From contig CAYWFS010000001.1 of assembly GCA_964457685.1 (NCBI GenBank), positions 1-64,000 on the forward strand: a stretch of DNA of 64,000 nt, given 5' to 3'. The position numbers and the translations under genes were made by a program. The stretch comes from UMGS1696 sp964457685 (GTDB lineage Bacteria > Bacillota > Clostridia > Oscillospirales > CAG-272). Positions 23,091 to 31,277 of the stretch are shown here, piece by piece. Below the pieces are notes generated by a model. The model was not told the DNA's origin. It ran no database searches and was given only the letters and a program-made list of their open reading frames with translations. The first letter of the stretch is position 1. Each line of letters begins with the position of its first letter.

Positions 23091-23501
23091 ATGAAAAAAC
23101 AGTTTAAAGCTATTTTTAAGTTTTCCGCTGTTGTAATGCTCATTGCGATCATGGCATTTACATTTATTTCCTGCGATAAGGAAAATAACGATGTCAACAC
23201 GGAAGCAATCACTATCGTAGTTGAGGTGATAAACAAGGCAGGCGAATCGTCTGAATTTGATGTTACCACTACGGGAACAACACTTGCGGATGCACTTCTC
23301 GAAGCAAATCTGGTTGAGGGAACGAACGACGAATACGGTCTCTATATCACAACAGTAAACGGCGAAGTTGCGGACTACAGTGCAGACCAGTCCTATTGGG
23401 CAATCTCCAAGGACGGCGAATATCTTATGACAGGTGCTTCCTCTACCGATATTGCCGACGGAGAGCATTACGAGCTTACATACACAGTTTACGGTAACTG
23501 A
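23091..23501 (+). CDS. DUF4430 lipoprotein, probable extracytoplasmic cobalamin-binding protein
   Basis: The 136-residue product has a lipoprotein signal ending at Cys28 (FTFISC) and a single DUF4430 domain, recognisable by TTLADALLEA, YITTVNGE, the DQSYWAISKDGEY tryptophan region and DGEHYELTYTV. DUF4430 is structurally related to the C-terminal domain of animal transcobalamin and intrinsic factor. AAGGAG precedes the start. It is the first gene after a cobalamin riboswitch and shares its stop with the start of an ECF S component (TGATG). I infer that it captures cobalamin or a corrinoid at the cell surface and delivers it to the membrane protein. Binding has not been shown for this protein. 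Confidence 0.85.
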   Translation: MKKQFKAIFKFSAVVMLIAIMAFTFISCDKENNDVNTEAITIVVEVINKAGESSEFDVTTTGTTLADALLEANLVEGTNDEYGLYITTVNGEVADYSADQSYWAISKDGEYLMTGASSTDIADGEHYELTYTVYGN

Positions 23502-24025
23502 TGAAATCTCACGCAAAAATAAAAAGCATGATTGTGTTCTCAATGCTGGGGGCACTCATGCTTGCCTCGAAGCTTGCACTTGAATTTCTGCCGAATATCC
23601 ATCCGCTTGCGATGTTCGTTATGGTTTTTACCGTTGTTTATCGCTTTAAGGCACTGATACCGATATATATGTTCGTGCTTCTTTCCGGACTTTATTACGG
23701 ATTTCAGCTGTGGTGGATGCCTTATCTCTACATATGGACGTATATGTGGGCGGTAACGATGCTTCTGCCGAAAAATATGCCGAGAAAGGTCGCCGTTATA
23801 GTATATCCTCTTGTATGTGCGTTTTTCGGACTCACCTACGGAACGGTATACGCACCTGCTCAGGCAATAATGTTCGGGTATGATTTTCCGACAATGATAA
23901 AGTGGATAATAGCCGGACTTCCGTGGGATGTGCTTCACGGACTCGGAAACCTCGGTATGGGTCTTCTGGTGTATCCGCTTTCAAGAACGCTTATGCGACT
24001 TGAGAAAAAAGGCAATATTGTGTGA
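23501..24025 (+). CDS. ECF transporter S component, predicted cobalamin/corrinoid specific
   Basis: The 174-residue integral membrane protein has about six hydrophobic segments (near 9-28, 35-48, 50-75, 80-92, 100-125 and 140-165) and a charged C-terminus. The start of helix 1 (MLGALMLASKLALEFLPN) and the small, very hydrophobic fold fit ECF S components. No ATPase (EcfA) or EcfT gene adjoins, so it would use a shared energising module (group II ECF). Control by the B12 riboswitch and one-base overlap with the DUF4430 gene point to cobalamin or a precursor. The substrate is inferred, not visible in the protein. Confidence 0.8.
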   Translation: MKSHAKIKSMIVFSMLGALMLASKLALEFLPNIHPLAMFVMVFTVVYRFKALIPIYMFVLLSGLYYGFQLWWMPYLYIWTYMWAVTMLLPKNMPRKVAVIVYPLVCAFFGLTYGTVYAPAQAIMFGYDFPTMIKWIIAGLPWDVLHGLGNLGMGLLVYPLSRTLMRLEKKGNIV

Positions 24026-24035
24026 ATAAAATAAA

Positions 24036-24086
24036 AGAGTTGCTTTTCTCTTGATTAACGGAGACTAAAGCAGCTCTTTCTTTTTT
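24036..24086. terminator. Bidirectional terminator between convergent operons
   Basis: AGAGTTGCTTT (24036-24046) pairs with AAAGCAGCTCT (24067-24077) over 11 bases with one wobble. T-rich sequence flanks both ends, so it can serve the ECF operon on the plus strand and the mini-protein gene on the minus strand. Confidence 0.85.
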
Positions 24087-24225
24087 ATTTGTTTTTTCTG
24101 TTTTTGATTATAGTAAGAAGCACAAGAACAATAAGTCCGACTCCGGATACACAAAGCATAAGTATTATTTTATATAAGCTGTCTCCCGTGAGAGGGGAAG
24201 ACATCAGATAACTCAGAAATGTCAT
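24085..24225 (-). CDS. 46-residue membrane mini-protein with a sorting-signal-like SPLTGD motif
   Basis: Minus-strand ATG at 24225, TAA at 24085-24087, 46 residues. The layout is a short N-terminus (MTFLSYLMSS), then SPLTGDS, one hydrophobic helix (about residues 18-40) and a basic tail, KNRKNK. This is exactly the order of a C-terminal cell-wall sorting signal (xPxTG-D, helix, positive tail) but without the large exported domain that normally precedes it. GAGG overlaps the stop codon of the upstream DUF5662 gene, 6 bases before the ATG, so translation is probably coupled. A terminator follows at once. It could simply be a small single-pass membrane protein; function unknown. Confidence 0.6.
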   Translation of the reverse strand: MTFLSYLMSSPLTGDSLYKIILMLCVSGVGLIVLVLLTIIKNRKNK

Positions 24226-24232
24226 TTTGACC

Positions 24233-24802
24233 TCACTTGTCTCCTCGGCGGTAACAGTAAAGAGGATATTTTATGTTTCCGATAGAGCGTATGTATGCAA
24301 AGGTTTTTTCCTCACCCTCGCTTGCAAGCATTTTCAGCCATTTTTCAAGTATGCAGGCGGTGCAGGGGTGCATTATATCTCCTCCGCTGTGCTTTTTTGA
24401 AAGGTAATATTCAAGAGGGGAAGAGTCGGTGTAGCTCTTTCCCAGATATATCTTTGAAGCGGCAACACGGTCACAAAACGTCTCCTTGAGATAGGGAAGC
24501 GGCATTTTCACAGGCTCATAATGCTTGGTTTTGGTGCTTATGTCGAACCAGTATTCAAAATGGTGCTTGTTTCTTCCCTTGTGGTGTAGCCATGCTATGG
24601 AGTAGCCCCTTGTCTCACGCTCATGCTCATTCGGACTGCGTTTGCCCTCCTCGTAATTGAGAATACCCGGAATCAGCTCCGACGGAGAGTATTTTGAAAG
24701 GTCGTGAAGAAGTCCGTTTATCGGAATCCCCGCCTTGAAGCAGTTTTTCATTACAAGATTGCGGTGGCGTGTTATCGTTTTGACGTGACCTTTGATATTC
24801 AT
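24233..24802 (-). CDS. DUF5662 family protein
   Basis: The 189-residue soluble protein is recognised by GLLHDLSKYSPSELIPG near residue 30 and the histidine-rich AWLHHKGRNKHHFEYW near 70, which resemble an HD-like metal-binding arrangement. The family has no established function. It often occurs in Firmicutes and their phages. GAGGAAAG lies just before the ATG. It has its own promoter and lies 139 bases beyond the metallo-beta-lactamase-fold gene, which is terminated separately. The 46-residue mini-protein gene follows after 7 bases. Confidence 0.8.
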   Translation of the reverse strand: MNIKGHVKTITRHRNLVMKNCFKAGIPINGLLHDLSKYSPSELIPGILNYEEGKRSPNEHERETRGYSIAWLHHKGRNKHHFEYWFDISTKTKHYEPVKMPLPYLKETFCDRVAASKIYLGKSYTDSSPLEYYLSKKHSGGDIMHPCTACILEKWLKMLASEGEEKTFAYIRSIGNIKYPLYCYRRGDK

Positions 24803-24837
24803 ACTTTCCTCGACTGTACTAAGTTTGTTTTTATGAT

Positions 24838-24866
24838 ATTATCGCATAAATTTATCGATAATTCAA
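24838..24866 (-). promoter_or_regulatory. Promoter of the DUF5662 gene
   Basis: On the minus strand TTGAAT (24861-24866), a 17-base spacer and GATAAT (24838-24843), 35 bases before the start codon. Confidence 0.7.
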
Positions 24867-24891
24867 TAGCAAAAAGGATTTTTATGTCGGA

Positions 24892-24931
24892 TAAAATAAA
24901 AACCGCACACCGAGAGCTTTTTCGGAGGCGG
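24892..24931 (-). terminator. Terminator of the metallo-beta-lactamase-fold gene
   Basis: Minus-strand CCGC and CCGA pair with TCGG and GCGG across a small internal loop, followed by TTTTTATTTT (plus-strand 24892-24902). Confidence 0.75.
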
Positions 24932-24941
24932 CTGTTAAAGC

Positions 24942-25643
24942 TTATTCAAAATGAGTTGATGTGCCGGGGTTCATTTTTATTATCTTTGAACGGTAGTCAC
25001 GGGAGATGGGGTCGTACATGAGGTCGTCCACTATCTTCGAGGAACCGAAAAAGTGCATGGGAATAGCGTGCTTTATCTTGAACTGACGCATATAGTAGTC
25101 AAATCCGAGAAAAGAATACATTCCCTGACGTGTGTCGAGAGGTATGAACGCAGTATCTATTCTGAAGCCACGCAGTCCCTTTGTATACTCGCGAAACATC
25201 GTTGTCATTTCCCATACGTCCGACTCTCTCATGCCCTCCCAGAGCCACAAATTGAGGTCTCCTGCGTGATATATGTTTCTGCTGTTGAGTCCGCAAAGGA
25301 ATGCAACTCCACGGTCGGTTGAAGGCAGCGTTTTGAGACGGAATTTTCCCTCAAGTCTTATATCCATTCCGGGGTCAACCGATATGTAGTCGAAATGTCC
25401 GTGTGACTCTACTTCACGACGTGGAATATCCGAGGAAATAATGTATCTGACCGACGGATGCTCCTTGGCAAGACGGAAAACTTCGGGATTGTAGTGATCC
25501 TCGTGAATGTGACTTACGAATACGTAAAGCTTTTTCTTCATTGCAAGAGGCGGAAGCTTTCCTTCGGAGTAGTCGAAAATGAGCATATGTGTCTCCGATT
25601 CGAGTGAAAAACCGCTGTGTCCGATGTTGTTTATAACGATCAT
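24942..25643 (-). CDS. Metallo-beta-lactamase-fold hydrolase, UlaG-like
   Basis: The 233-residue cytoplasmic protein carries the zinc-binding SHIHEDHYNP (HxHxDH variant with Glu between the His residues), HAGDLN and a C-terminal MHFFGS. It starts with a beta strand leading into NNIGHSGFSLES, typical of the UlaG/YtnP-like group. GGGAGGA lies just before the ATG, and a clear promoter lies upstream. It stands alone between two terminators or promoters. Its substrate cannot be told from the sequence; phosphodiester or lactone hydrolysis are both possible for the fold. Confidence 0.88.
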   Translation of the reverse strand: MIVINNIGHSGFSLESETHMLIFDYSEGKLPPLAMKKKLYVFVSHIHEDHYNPEVFRLAKEHPSVRYIISSDIPRREVESHGHFDYISVDPGMDIRLEGKFRLKTLPSTDRGVAFLCGLNSRNIYHAGDLNLWLWEGMRESDVWEMTTMFREYTKGLRGFRIDTAFIPLDTRQGMYSFLGFDYYMRQFKIKHAIPMHFFGSSKIVDDLMYDPISRDYRSKIIKMNPGTSTHFE

Positions 25644-25681
25644 TGCTTCCTCCCTTTGCCGATTTAAAGATATACGGTAAT

Positions 25682-25710
25682 ATTATACCACTGTCGGAGG
25701 ATATATTCAA
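25682..25710 (-). promoter_or_regulatory. Promoter of the metallo-beta-lactamase-fold gene
   Basis: Minus-strand TTGAAT (25705-25710), a 17-base spacer and TATAAT (25682-25687), about 38 bases before the start. Confidence 0.8.
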
Positions 25711-25757
25711 GAGATGAAAGTATTTTATTTTTGAAGCTTTTAATTCCCGATTTACTC

Positions 25758-25786
25758 TTTACTTTTTAATCAAAATGTGGTATGAT
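25758..25786 (+). promoter_or_regulatory. Promoter of nahK
   Basis: TTTACT (25758-25763), a 17-base spacer and TATGAT (25781-25786), 47 bases before the start. Confidence 0.6.
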
Positions 25787-25833
25787 TAAGAATAGTGAAA
25801 AAATAAAAACGTATAACTTGAAAAGGAAGTATC

Positions 25834-26910
25834 ATGGGAATACAGTTTAACGAAATTCTTCAGCATTTTGATCTTACTATCGAGCCTTCAAACTACGGTA
25901 ACGGTCACATCAACGACACATACATAGTTCACTCCAAGCCCGACTATATTCTTCAGCGAATCAATAAGAATACTTTCACAAATCCTCCGGAACTTATGGA
26001 AAACATCAAGGGTGTTACAGAGTTCCTCAGAAATAAGATTGTAGAAGCAGGCGGCAACCCCGACAGAGAAACACTTACACTCATATATACTACAGACGGC
26101 CTCCCTTATTATCACCACACAGACGGCGAATACTACCGTATGTATAAGTTCATTGACGGTGCAAAGTCCGTTGACGTTATCGAAAATCCTGACCAGCTCT
26201 ATCATGCGGCTCGTGCTTTCGGTAAGTTCCAGAGAATGCTTGCCGATTACCCTGCTGAGAAGCTCCACGAAACCATTGTTGACTTCCACAACACCGTTGT
26301 AAGATACGAACAGTTCAAGACAGCTCTCGCAGAAGATAAGTCCGGCAGAGCAGCTACAGCTCAGGAAGAAATCAAGTTCGTTCTCGACCGTGAGCAGGAC
26401 GCAGGTGTAGTTGTTAACGCTATTAAGGAAGGCAAGATTCCGCTCAGAGTTACTCATAACGACACAAAGATAAACAACGTCCTCCTCGACAACGCTACAG
26501 GCGAAGGTGTTTGCGTTATCGACCTTGACACAGTAATGCCCGGCTCCCTCCTTTACGATTACGGTGACGCTCTCCGTTCGGGCGGTTCCAGCGGTGCGGA
26601 GGATGAAAAGGATCTCGATAAGATCTTCTTCAGAGTTGATAACTTTACCGCATTCACAAAGGGCTTCCTCGAAGAGCTTACAACAATTACAGACGAAGAG
26701 CTTGCACTTCTTCCGTTCTCCATTAAGCTCATGACTCTCGAGTGCGGCTCCAGATTCCTTGCAGACTACTTAAACGGCGATACATACTTCAAGACAAAGT
26801 ATCCCGAACACAACCTTGTAAGAGCAAGAACACAGTTCAAGCTTGTTCGTGATATTGAAGAACACATGGATGAACTCAACAAGATCGTTCATGAGCTTGC
26901 AGGAAGATAA
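25834..26910 (+). CDS. nahK: N-acetylhexosamine 1-kinase-like aminoglycoside-phosphotransferase-fold kinase
   Basis: The 358-residue kinase matches bifidobacterial NahK in length and in every conserved block I can recall: YGNGHINDTYIV near the start, IPLRVTHNDTKINNVLLD (catalytic Asp), VIDLDTVMPGSLLYDYGD (metal-binding Asp), and a C-terminal run around MTLECGSRFLADYL. It would phosphorylate GlcNAc or GalNAc at C1, as in salvage of host or milk glycans through lacto-N-biose. No lacto-N-biose phosphorylase or uridylyltransferase is adjacent, so a related sugar 1-kinase role cannot be excluded. AAAGGAAG precedes the ATG; codon use suggests good expression. Confidence 0.85.
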   Translation: MGIQFNEILQHFDLTIEPSNYGNGHINDTYIVHSKPDYILQRINKNTFTNPPELMENIKGVTEFLRNKIVEAGGNPDRETLTLIYTTDGLPYYHHTDGEYYRMYKFIDGAKSVDVIENPDQLYHAARAFGKFQRMLADYPAEKLHETIVDFHNTVVRYEQFKTALAEDKSGRAATAQEEIKFVLDREQDAGVVVNAIKEGKIPLRVTHNDTKINNVLLDNATGEGVCVIDLDTVMPGSLLYDYGDALRSGGSSGAEDEKDLDKIFFRVDNFTAFTKGFLEELTTITDEELALLPFSIKLMTLECGSRFLADYLNGDTYFKTKYPEHNLVRARTQFKLVRDIEEHMDELNKIVHELAGR

Positions 26911-26940
26911 ACATAACCGAATATAAAACCTTGTAAAAAT

Positions 26941-26967
26941 GCTCGTCTGGAAAAAAACGGGCTTTTT
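26941..26967 (+). terminator. Terminator after nahK
   Basis: GCTCGT (26941-26946) pairs with ACGGGC (26957-26962) with one wobble; flanking A and T runs extend the stem, and T5 follows. Confidence 0.75.
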
Positions 26968-27000
26968 GCAATTTATAATGAAATTTTAAAGGAATAATAT

Positions 27001-27639
27001 ATGGCTGATATTTTCGAGCTGTTTAAGAAGATAAAGACAGACTCCGTGCAGGAGAGCGGTGCGATAGAATTTATTATTGTCGGTCTCGGCAACCCCGGTG
27101 ACAAATATACATTTACAAGACATAACGCAGGATTTTTGTGTGCGGACTATCTGTCACAGAAGCTTTCATGCCCGATAAAAACTCTTAAATTCAAATCGCT
27201 TTACGGAACAACAAGCATCGGCGGACACAGGGTACTCCTTATGAAGCCGCAGACCTTTATGAATAACTCGGGTGAAGCGGTAAAGGAAGCGGCGGATTTT
27301 TATAAGATAGCTCCCGACCACATAATCGTTATAAGCGATGATATAAACCTTGCCCCCGGTAGAGTCAGAATCAGAAAGAACGGCTCTCACGGAGGACAAA
27401 ACGGACTTAAAAGTATAATCAATCACCTCGGAGACGATAATTTTACAAGAATACGTATCGGTGTCGGAGAAAAGCCGAATCCCGAATATCCGCTTGCCGA
27501 TTGGGTTCTCGGAAGAATCGCAAAAGAGGACGAGGAGAAAATGTTCTCGATATTCGGAGTTGTGCATGATGCACTGCCCCTTATACTCGATGGTAAAACA
27601 GACGACGCTATGGGCAAATGCAATGGAGTCAGATTCTGA
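27001..27639 (+). CDS. pth: Peptidyl-tRNA hydrolase with N-terminal extension
   Basis: The 212-residue enzyme recycles peptidyl-tRNA released from stalled ribosomes. Active-site residues are Asn31 (GLGNPGDKY), His41 (TRHNAGF), PQTFMNNSGEA and the Asp in VISDDINL; GSHGGQNGLKSI is also present. It carries about 22 extra residues before the usual start of the fold (E. coli Pth is 194 residues). The ATG at 27001 has AAAGG suitably placed, and no alternative start with a ribosome binding site lies nearer the domain. mfd follows after 19 bases, a common Firmicutes order. Confidence 0.95.
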   Translation: MADIFELFKKIKTDSVQESGAIEFIIVGLGNPGDKYTFTRHNAGFLCADYLSQKLSCPIKTLKFKSLYGTTSIGGHRVLLMKPQTFMNNSGEAVKEAADFYKIAPDHIIVISDDINLAPGRVRIRKNGSHGGQNGLKSIINHLGDDNFTRIRIGVGEKPNPEYPLADWVLGRIAKEDEEKMFSIFGVVHDALPLILDGKTDDAMGKCNGVRF

Positions 27640-27658
27640 TTAAAAGAAAAGAGGGAAA

Positions 27659-30600
27659 ATGAACTACAGCTTACTATGCGATATTTTTCGCCGAAATCGT
27701 GAATATACATCGCTTACCGCCGCATTGACTTCTCCTGTATACGGAAAACGAAAGCCGTATTATGTGAGCGGACTTACCTCGGGGTCGGAGTATGTTTTTC
27801 TTACTTCCGTTGCCGAAGATATGAAGTCGGATAAGGCTCCGCCCGTCATAGTTTTCAGCAGTGAAAAACGTGCATCGGCATTCAGCGAGCATCTTGTTTC
27901 CTGCGGTATTAAAGCTGCTTATTTTCCGTCAAGAGAGTATTGCTTCTCGAATATTGCTTCATCACATGATTATGAGGGAGAAAGACTCAGCGTTCTTGCG
28001 TCTCTTGTCGGAAGTGTGCCTGATGATTTCCGCTGTGAAGCCGTATGCACGACCGCAGAAGCAATTCTTCAGGTAACACTTCCTCCGAGTGAGCTTAAAG
28101 AAAAGTGTATCAGGGTGTCGTTTGACGAGTCTCTTGACACGACTGTTCTTTCTGTGAAGCTTTCGGAGGCCGGTTACACAAGAGTAGAGCTTGTCGAGGC
28201 TCCGGGTCAATATGCAATTCGCGGCGGAATAGTCGATGTTTATCCCCCGAGATCGGAGCCTGTGAGAATAGAGCTGTTCGGTGACGAGATTGACAGAATG
28301 GGATATTTTTCCGTCGAAACACAGCGATTCTCGGAAGCCTCTGAGGAAACGATGGTCTTTCCGCCGGTAAGAGAGCTTATCTTCTCACAGGAAAAGCGTG
28401 ACATCCTTGCGGAAATGATAAAAAAGCACATTCGCCGCATAGGAAATAATACGGAGGAGAAAAACGCAAGAGCTGCCGAGGTGCTGTCGGGTGAGCTTAC
28501 ATCGCTTGAACAGGGCTTTGAGCTGAACTTTGCCGATAAATATCTCCCGACACTGTATCCTGACGGAACTTCTCTCCTTGATTACGACTGCGGAGCGATG
28601 ATTCTTGTTGACTGCGGTGAGATAGAGGAAAGAGCAAACGCTCAAAATACGCTGATTGAGCAGAGTATTGCGGATATGAGCGAAAATCACGAGCTTCCTC
28701 CGCAGAAAAACGGAATTTATTTGCGTTCGTTTGATGAAATAGGTGACAGACAGTCATCTCCCGTTGTGTTCATAGATACGCTTCTTCGTTCTCACAGCGG
28801 ACTTACTCCTGCCGGACTTTTCACTTTCAATACACGGCATGTCCCTGCTTATGCCGGAAACAGCTCTTTATTTATGGAGGATCTCGAAAGATTCCGCACG
28901 GAAAACTATCTGTGTATTGTCCTCTGTGCATCGGAAAACGAGAAGAATGCCATAAAAAACGAGCTTATAGCAAAAGGAATAACAGTAGCTCAGGCAAGCG
29001 GAGACGATATTACCGCAGAAAAGCTTGTCGGACAGGGAAATGCTCCTGTGCTTCTCATGTGCGGAGAATTTCCGGGTGGATATGAGCTTGCATACCCTAA
29101 ATTCGTGCTTCTCGATTATTCCAGGGAATCCGCAAAGCCGACAAGAGGACGCTATCTCAAAAAATCGAAAAAGAAAAAGACCGCTACCGAAGCCATTATG
29201 TCATATGCCGACCTCGATGTAGGAGATATTGTCGTTCATGAGGCTTACGGTATCGGTCAGTACATGGGACTTGAAACTCTGACAATCGACGGTGCTTCAA
29301 GAGACTATGTTCACATAAAATACGCAGGAAGCGATAAGCTTTTTCTCCCCGTTGACCAGCTCGACCATGTGGCGAAATATATCGGTGCAGGCTCGGAAAA
29401 CGGTATGGTCAAGCTGTCGAAAATGGGCGGTGCCGACTGGATGCGTGCCAAAAGCAAGGCAAAGGCTTCCACAAAGGAAATGGCAAAGGAGCTTATTGAG
29501 CTTTACGCAAGAAGAAAGAGAACCAAGGGTATCGCATTCGACAAGGATGACGATATGTGCCGTGAGTTTGCCGATTCATTCCAGTACGAGGAGACAGACG
29601 GACAGCTCAGTGCAATAGACGATATACGTCAGGATATGGAAAAACCGTACCCGATGGACAGACTTCTCTGCGGAGACGTCGGATACGGCAAGACCGAGGT
29701 TGCACTCAGAGCCGCATTTAAGGCTGTTATGAGCGGCAAGCAGGTTGCGATTCTTGTTCCGACTACTATCCTTGCGTACCAGCATTATCAGACGTTCCTC
29801 AGCCGTATGAGAGCCTTTCCGGTGAAGATAGATATGGTATCACGTTTCCGTACACAATCCGAACAGGCGGCTGCTATGCGTCGTGTGGGCAGGGGAGAGA
29901 CGGATATTATAATCGGTACTCACAGACTTATTTCAAAGGACGCAAAATTTTACGACCTCGGACTTATAATAATAGACGAGGAGCAGAGATTCGGTGTTGC
30001 ACAAAAGGAAAAGCTGAAGCAGCTTGCGGTCAATGCCGATATTCTGACTCTTACCGCCACTCCCATTCCGAGAACTCTCAATATGGCAATGGGCGGTATC
30101 GTTGACATGAGTGTGCTTGAGGAGGCTCCCGGACTACGTTCTCCCGTACAAACCTATGTAATGGAGTATGACGAAGCACTTGTGCATGAGGCTATCAGAC
30201 GTGAGCTGAGACGAGGAGGACAGGTATTCTATCTCTACAACAGAGTAGAGGGAATATACAACGTCGCCGACAGAATAGAGAGGGCGATTCCCGATGCAAG
30301 AATAGCTGTTGCACACGGTAAAATGGACAGGGAAGCCATAGAAGAAGTGTGGGATCAGCTGATAAAAGGCGAGATAGACATACTTGTATGCACTACGATA
30401 ATCGAGACGGGAGTCGATATTCCGAATGCGAACACCCTTATCATAGAAAATGCGGAAAACTACGGTCTGTCTCAGCTTCATCAGATACGAGGTCGTGTGG
30501 GACGTTCAAGTACAAGAGCCTTTGCATATTTCACCTACAAGAAGGGAAAACAGCTTACGGAGGTTGCGGAAAAACGTCTGGCGGCTTTAAAGGAATATGC

Positions 30601-31219
30601 GGAGTTCGGTGCAGGCTTCAGAATTGCTCTCCGTGACCTTGAAATAAGAGGTGCTGGGAATATTCTAGGCTCCGAACAGCACGGTCACATGGAGGCTGTG
30701 GGATATGACCTTTACATGAAGCTTCTTGAAGAGGCTGTCATAGAAGAAAAAGGCGAAAAGGCTCCCGAACCACTCCCCGAATGTGCGGTAGACGTTCGAT
30801 GTGACGCATACCTCTCGCAGAGCTATATTAAGTCCGCTCCGCAAAGAATGGATATGTATAAGCGAATCGCAAGGGTGCAGAACGAGGATGACTACGACGA
30901 TATCATAGATGAGCTTTGCGACAGATACGGCGAACCGAATTCACAGGCGGTAAACCTCTGCCGTATTGCATGGATAAGAGCTATGGGACAGCAGGCTGGC
31001 TTTACGAAGATAGAGGAAAAGGACGGCAGTGTAAGACTTTACTGTACGTCTCCCGATGCCGTAAAGATACAGAGACTTGCCGCGGAATATCCTCTTCTCG
31101 GAGTGAGGGTAATGCTCGGTCAGACACCGTTTATAACCATGAAAACAAAGAAAAACATGAGAAATACGGAATTTTTGCTCGAAATACTCCGTAAATACAC
31201 GAGTTTTTTTGACAAATAA
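27659..31219 (+). CDS. mfd: Transcription-repair coupling factor
   Basis: The 1186-residue SF2 translocase removes stalled RNA polymerase and recruits UvrA. It has full family length. The UvrB-like N-terminal part contains YAIRGGIVDVYPP. The RNA-polymerase-interacting region contains DIVVHEAYGIGQYMGLE. Motor motifs are GDVGYGKTEVALRAAF (Walker A), IIDEEQRFGV (DEEQ box) and LTATPIPRTLNMAM. The C-terminal part ends near residue 1180. GAGGG precedes the ATG. It is transcribed with pth and the next genes. Confidence 0.97.
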   Translation: MNYSLLCDIFRRNREYTSLTAALTSPVYGKRKPYYVSGLTSGSEYVFLTSVAEDMKSDKAPPVIVFSSEKRASAFSEHLVSCGIKAAYFPSREYCFSNIASSHDYEGERLSVLASLVGSVPDDFRCEAVCTTAEAILQVTLPPSELKEKCIRVSFDESLDTTVLSVKLSEAGYTRVELVEAPGQYAIRGGIVDVYPPRSEPVRIELFGDEIDRMGYFSVETQRFSEASEETMVFPPVRELIFSQEKRDILAEMIKKHIRRIGNNTEEKNARAAEVLSGELTSLEQGFELNFADKYLPTLYPDGTSLLDYDCGAMILVDCGEIEERANAQNTLIEQSIADMSENHELPPQKNGIYLRSFDEIGDRQSSPVVFIDTLLRSHSGLTPAGLFTFNTRHVPAYAGNSSLFMEDLERFRTENYLCIVLCASENEKNAIKNELIAKGITVAQASGDDITAEKLVGQGNAPVLLMCGEFPGGYELAYPKFVLLDYSRESAKPTRGRYLKKSKKKKTATEAIMSYADLDVGDIVVHEAYGIGQYMGLETLTIDGASRDYVHIKYAGSDKLFLPVDQLDHVAKYIGAGSENGMVKLSKMGGADWMRAKSKAKASTKEMAKELIELYARRKRTKGIAFDKDDDMCREFADSFQYEETDGQLSAIDDIRQDMEKPYPMDRLLCGDVGYGKTEVALRAAFKAVMSGKQVAILVPTTILAYQHYQTFLSRMRAFPVKIDMVSRFRTQSEQAAAMRRVGRGETDIIIGTHRLISKDAKFYDLGLIIIDEEQRFGVAQKEKLKQLAVNADILTLTATPIPRTLNMAMGGIVDMSVLEEAPGLRSPVQTYVMEYDEALVHEAIRRELRRGGQVFYLYNRVEGIYNVADRIERAIPDARIAVAHGKMDREAIEEVWDQLIKGEIDILVCTTIIETGVDIPNANTLIIENAENYGLSQLHQIRGRVGRSSTRAFAYFTYKKGKQLTEVAEKRLAALKEYAEFGAGFRIALRDLEIRGAGNILGSEQHGHMEAVGYDLYMKLLEEAVIEEKGEKAPEPLPECAVDVRCDAYLSQSYIKSAPQRMDMYKRIARVQNEDDYDDIIDELCDRYGEPNSQAVNLCRIAWIRAMGQQAGFTKIEEKDGSVRLYCTSPDAVKIQRLAAEYPLLGVRVMLGQTPFITMKTKKNMRNTEFLLEILRKYTSFFDK

Positions 31220-31277
31220 TATGATTTGTTCATTTTCATGAGTTATAATATATAAAAAAGAATACAGAGAGAGATAA

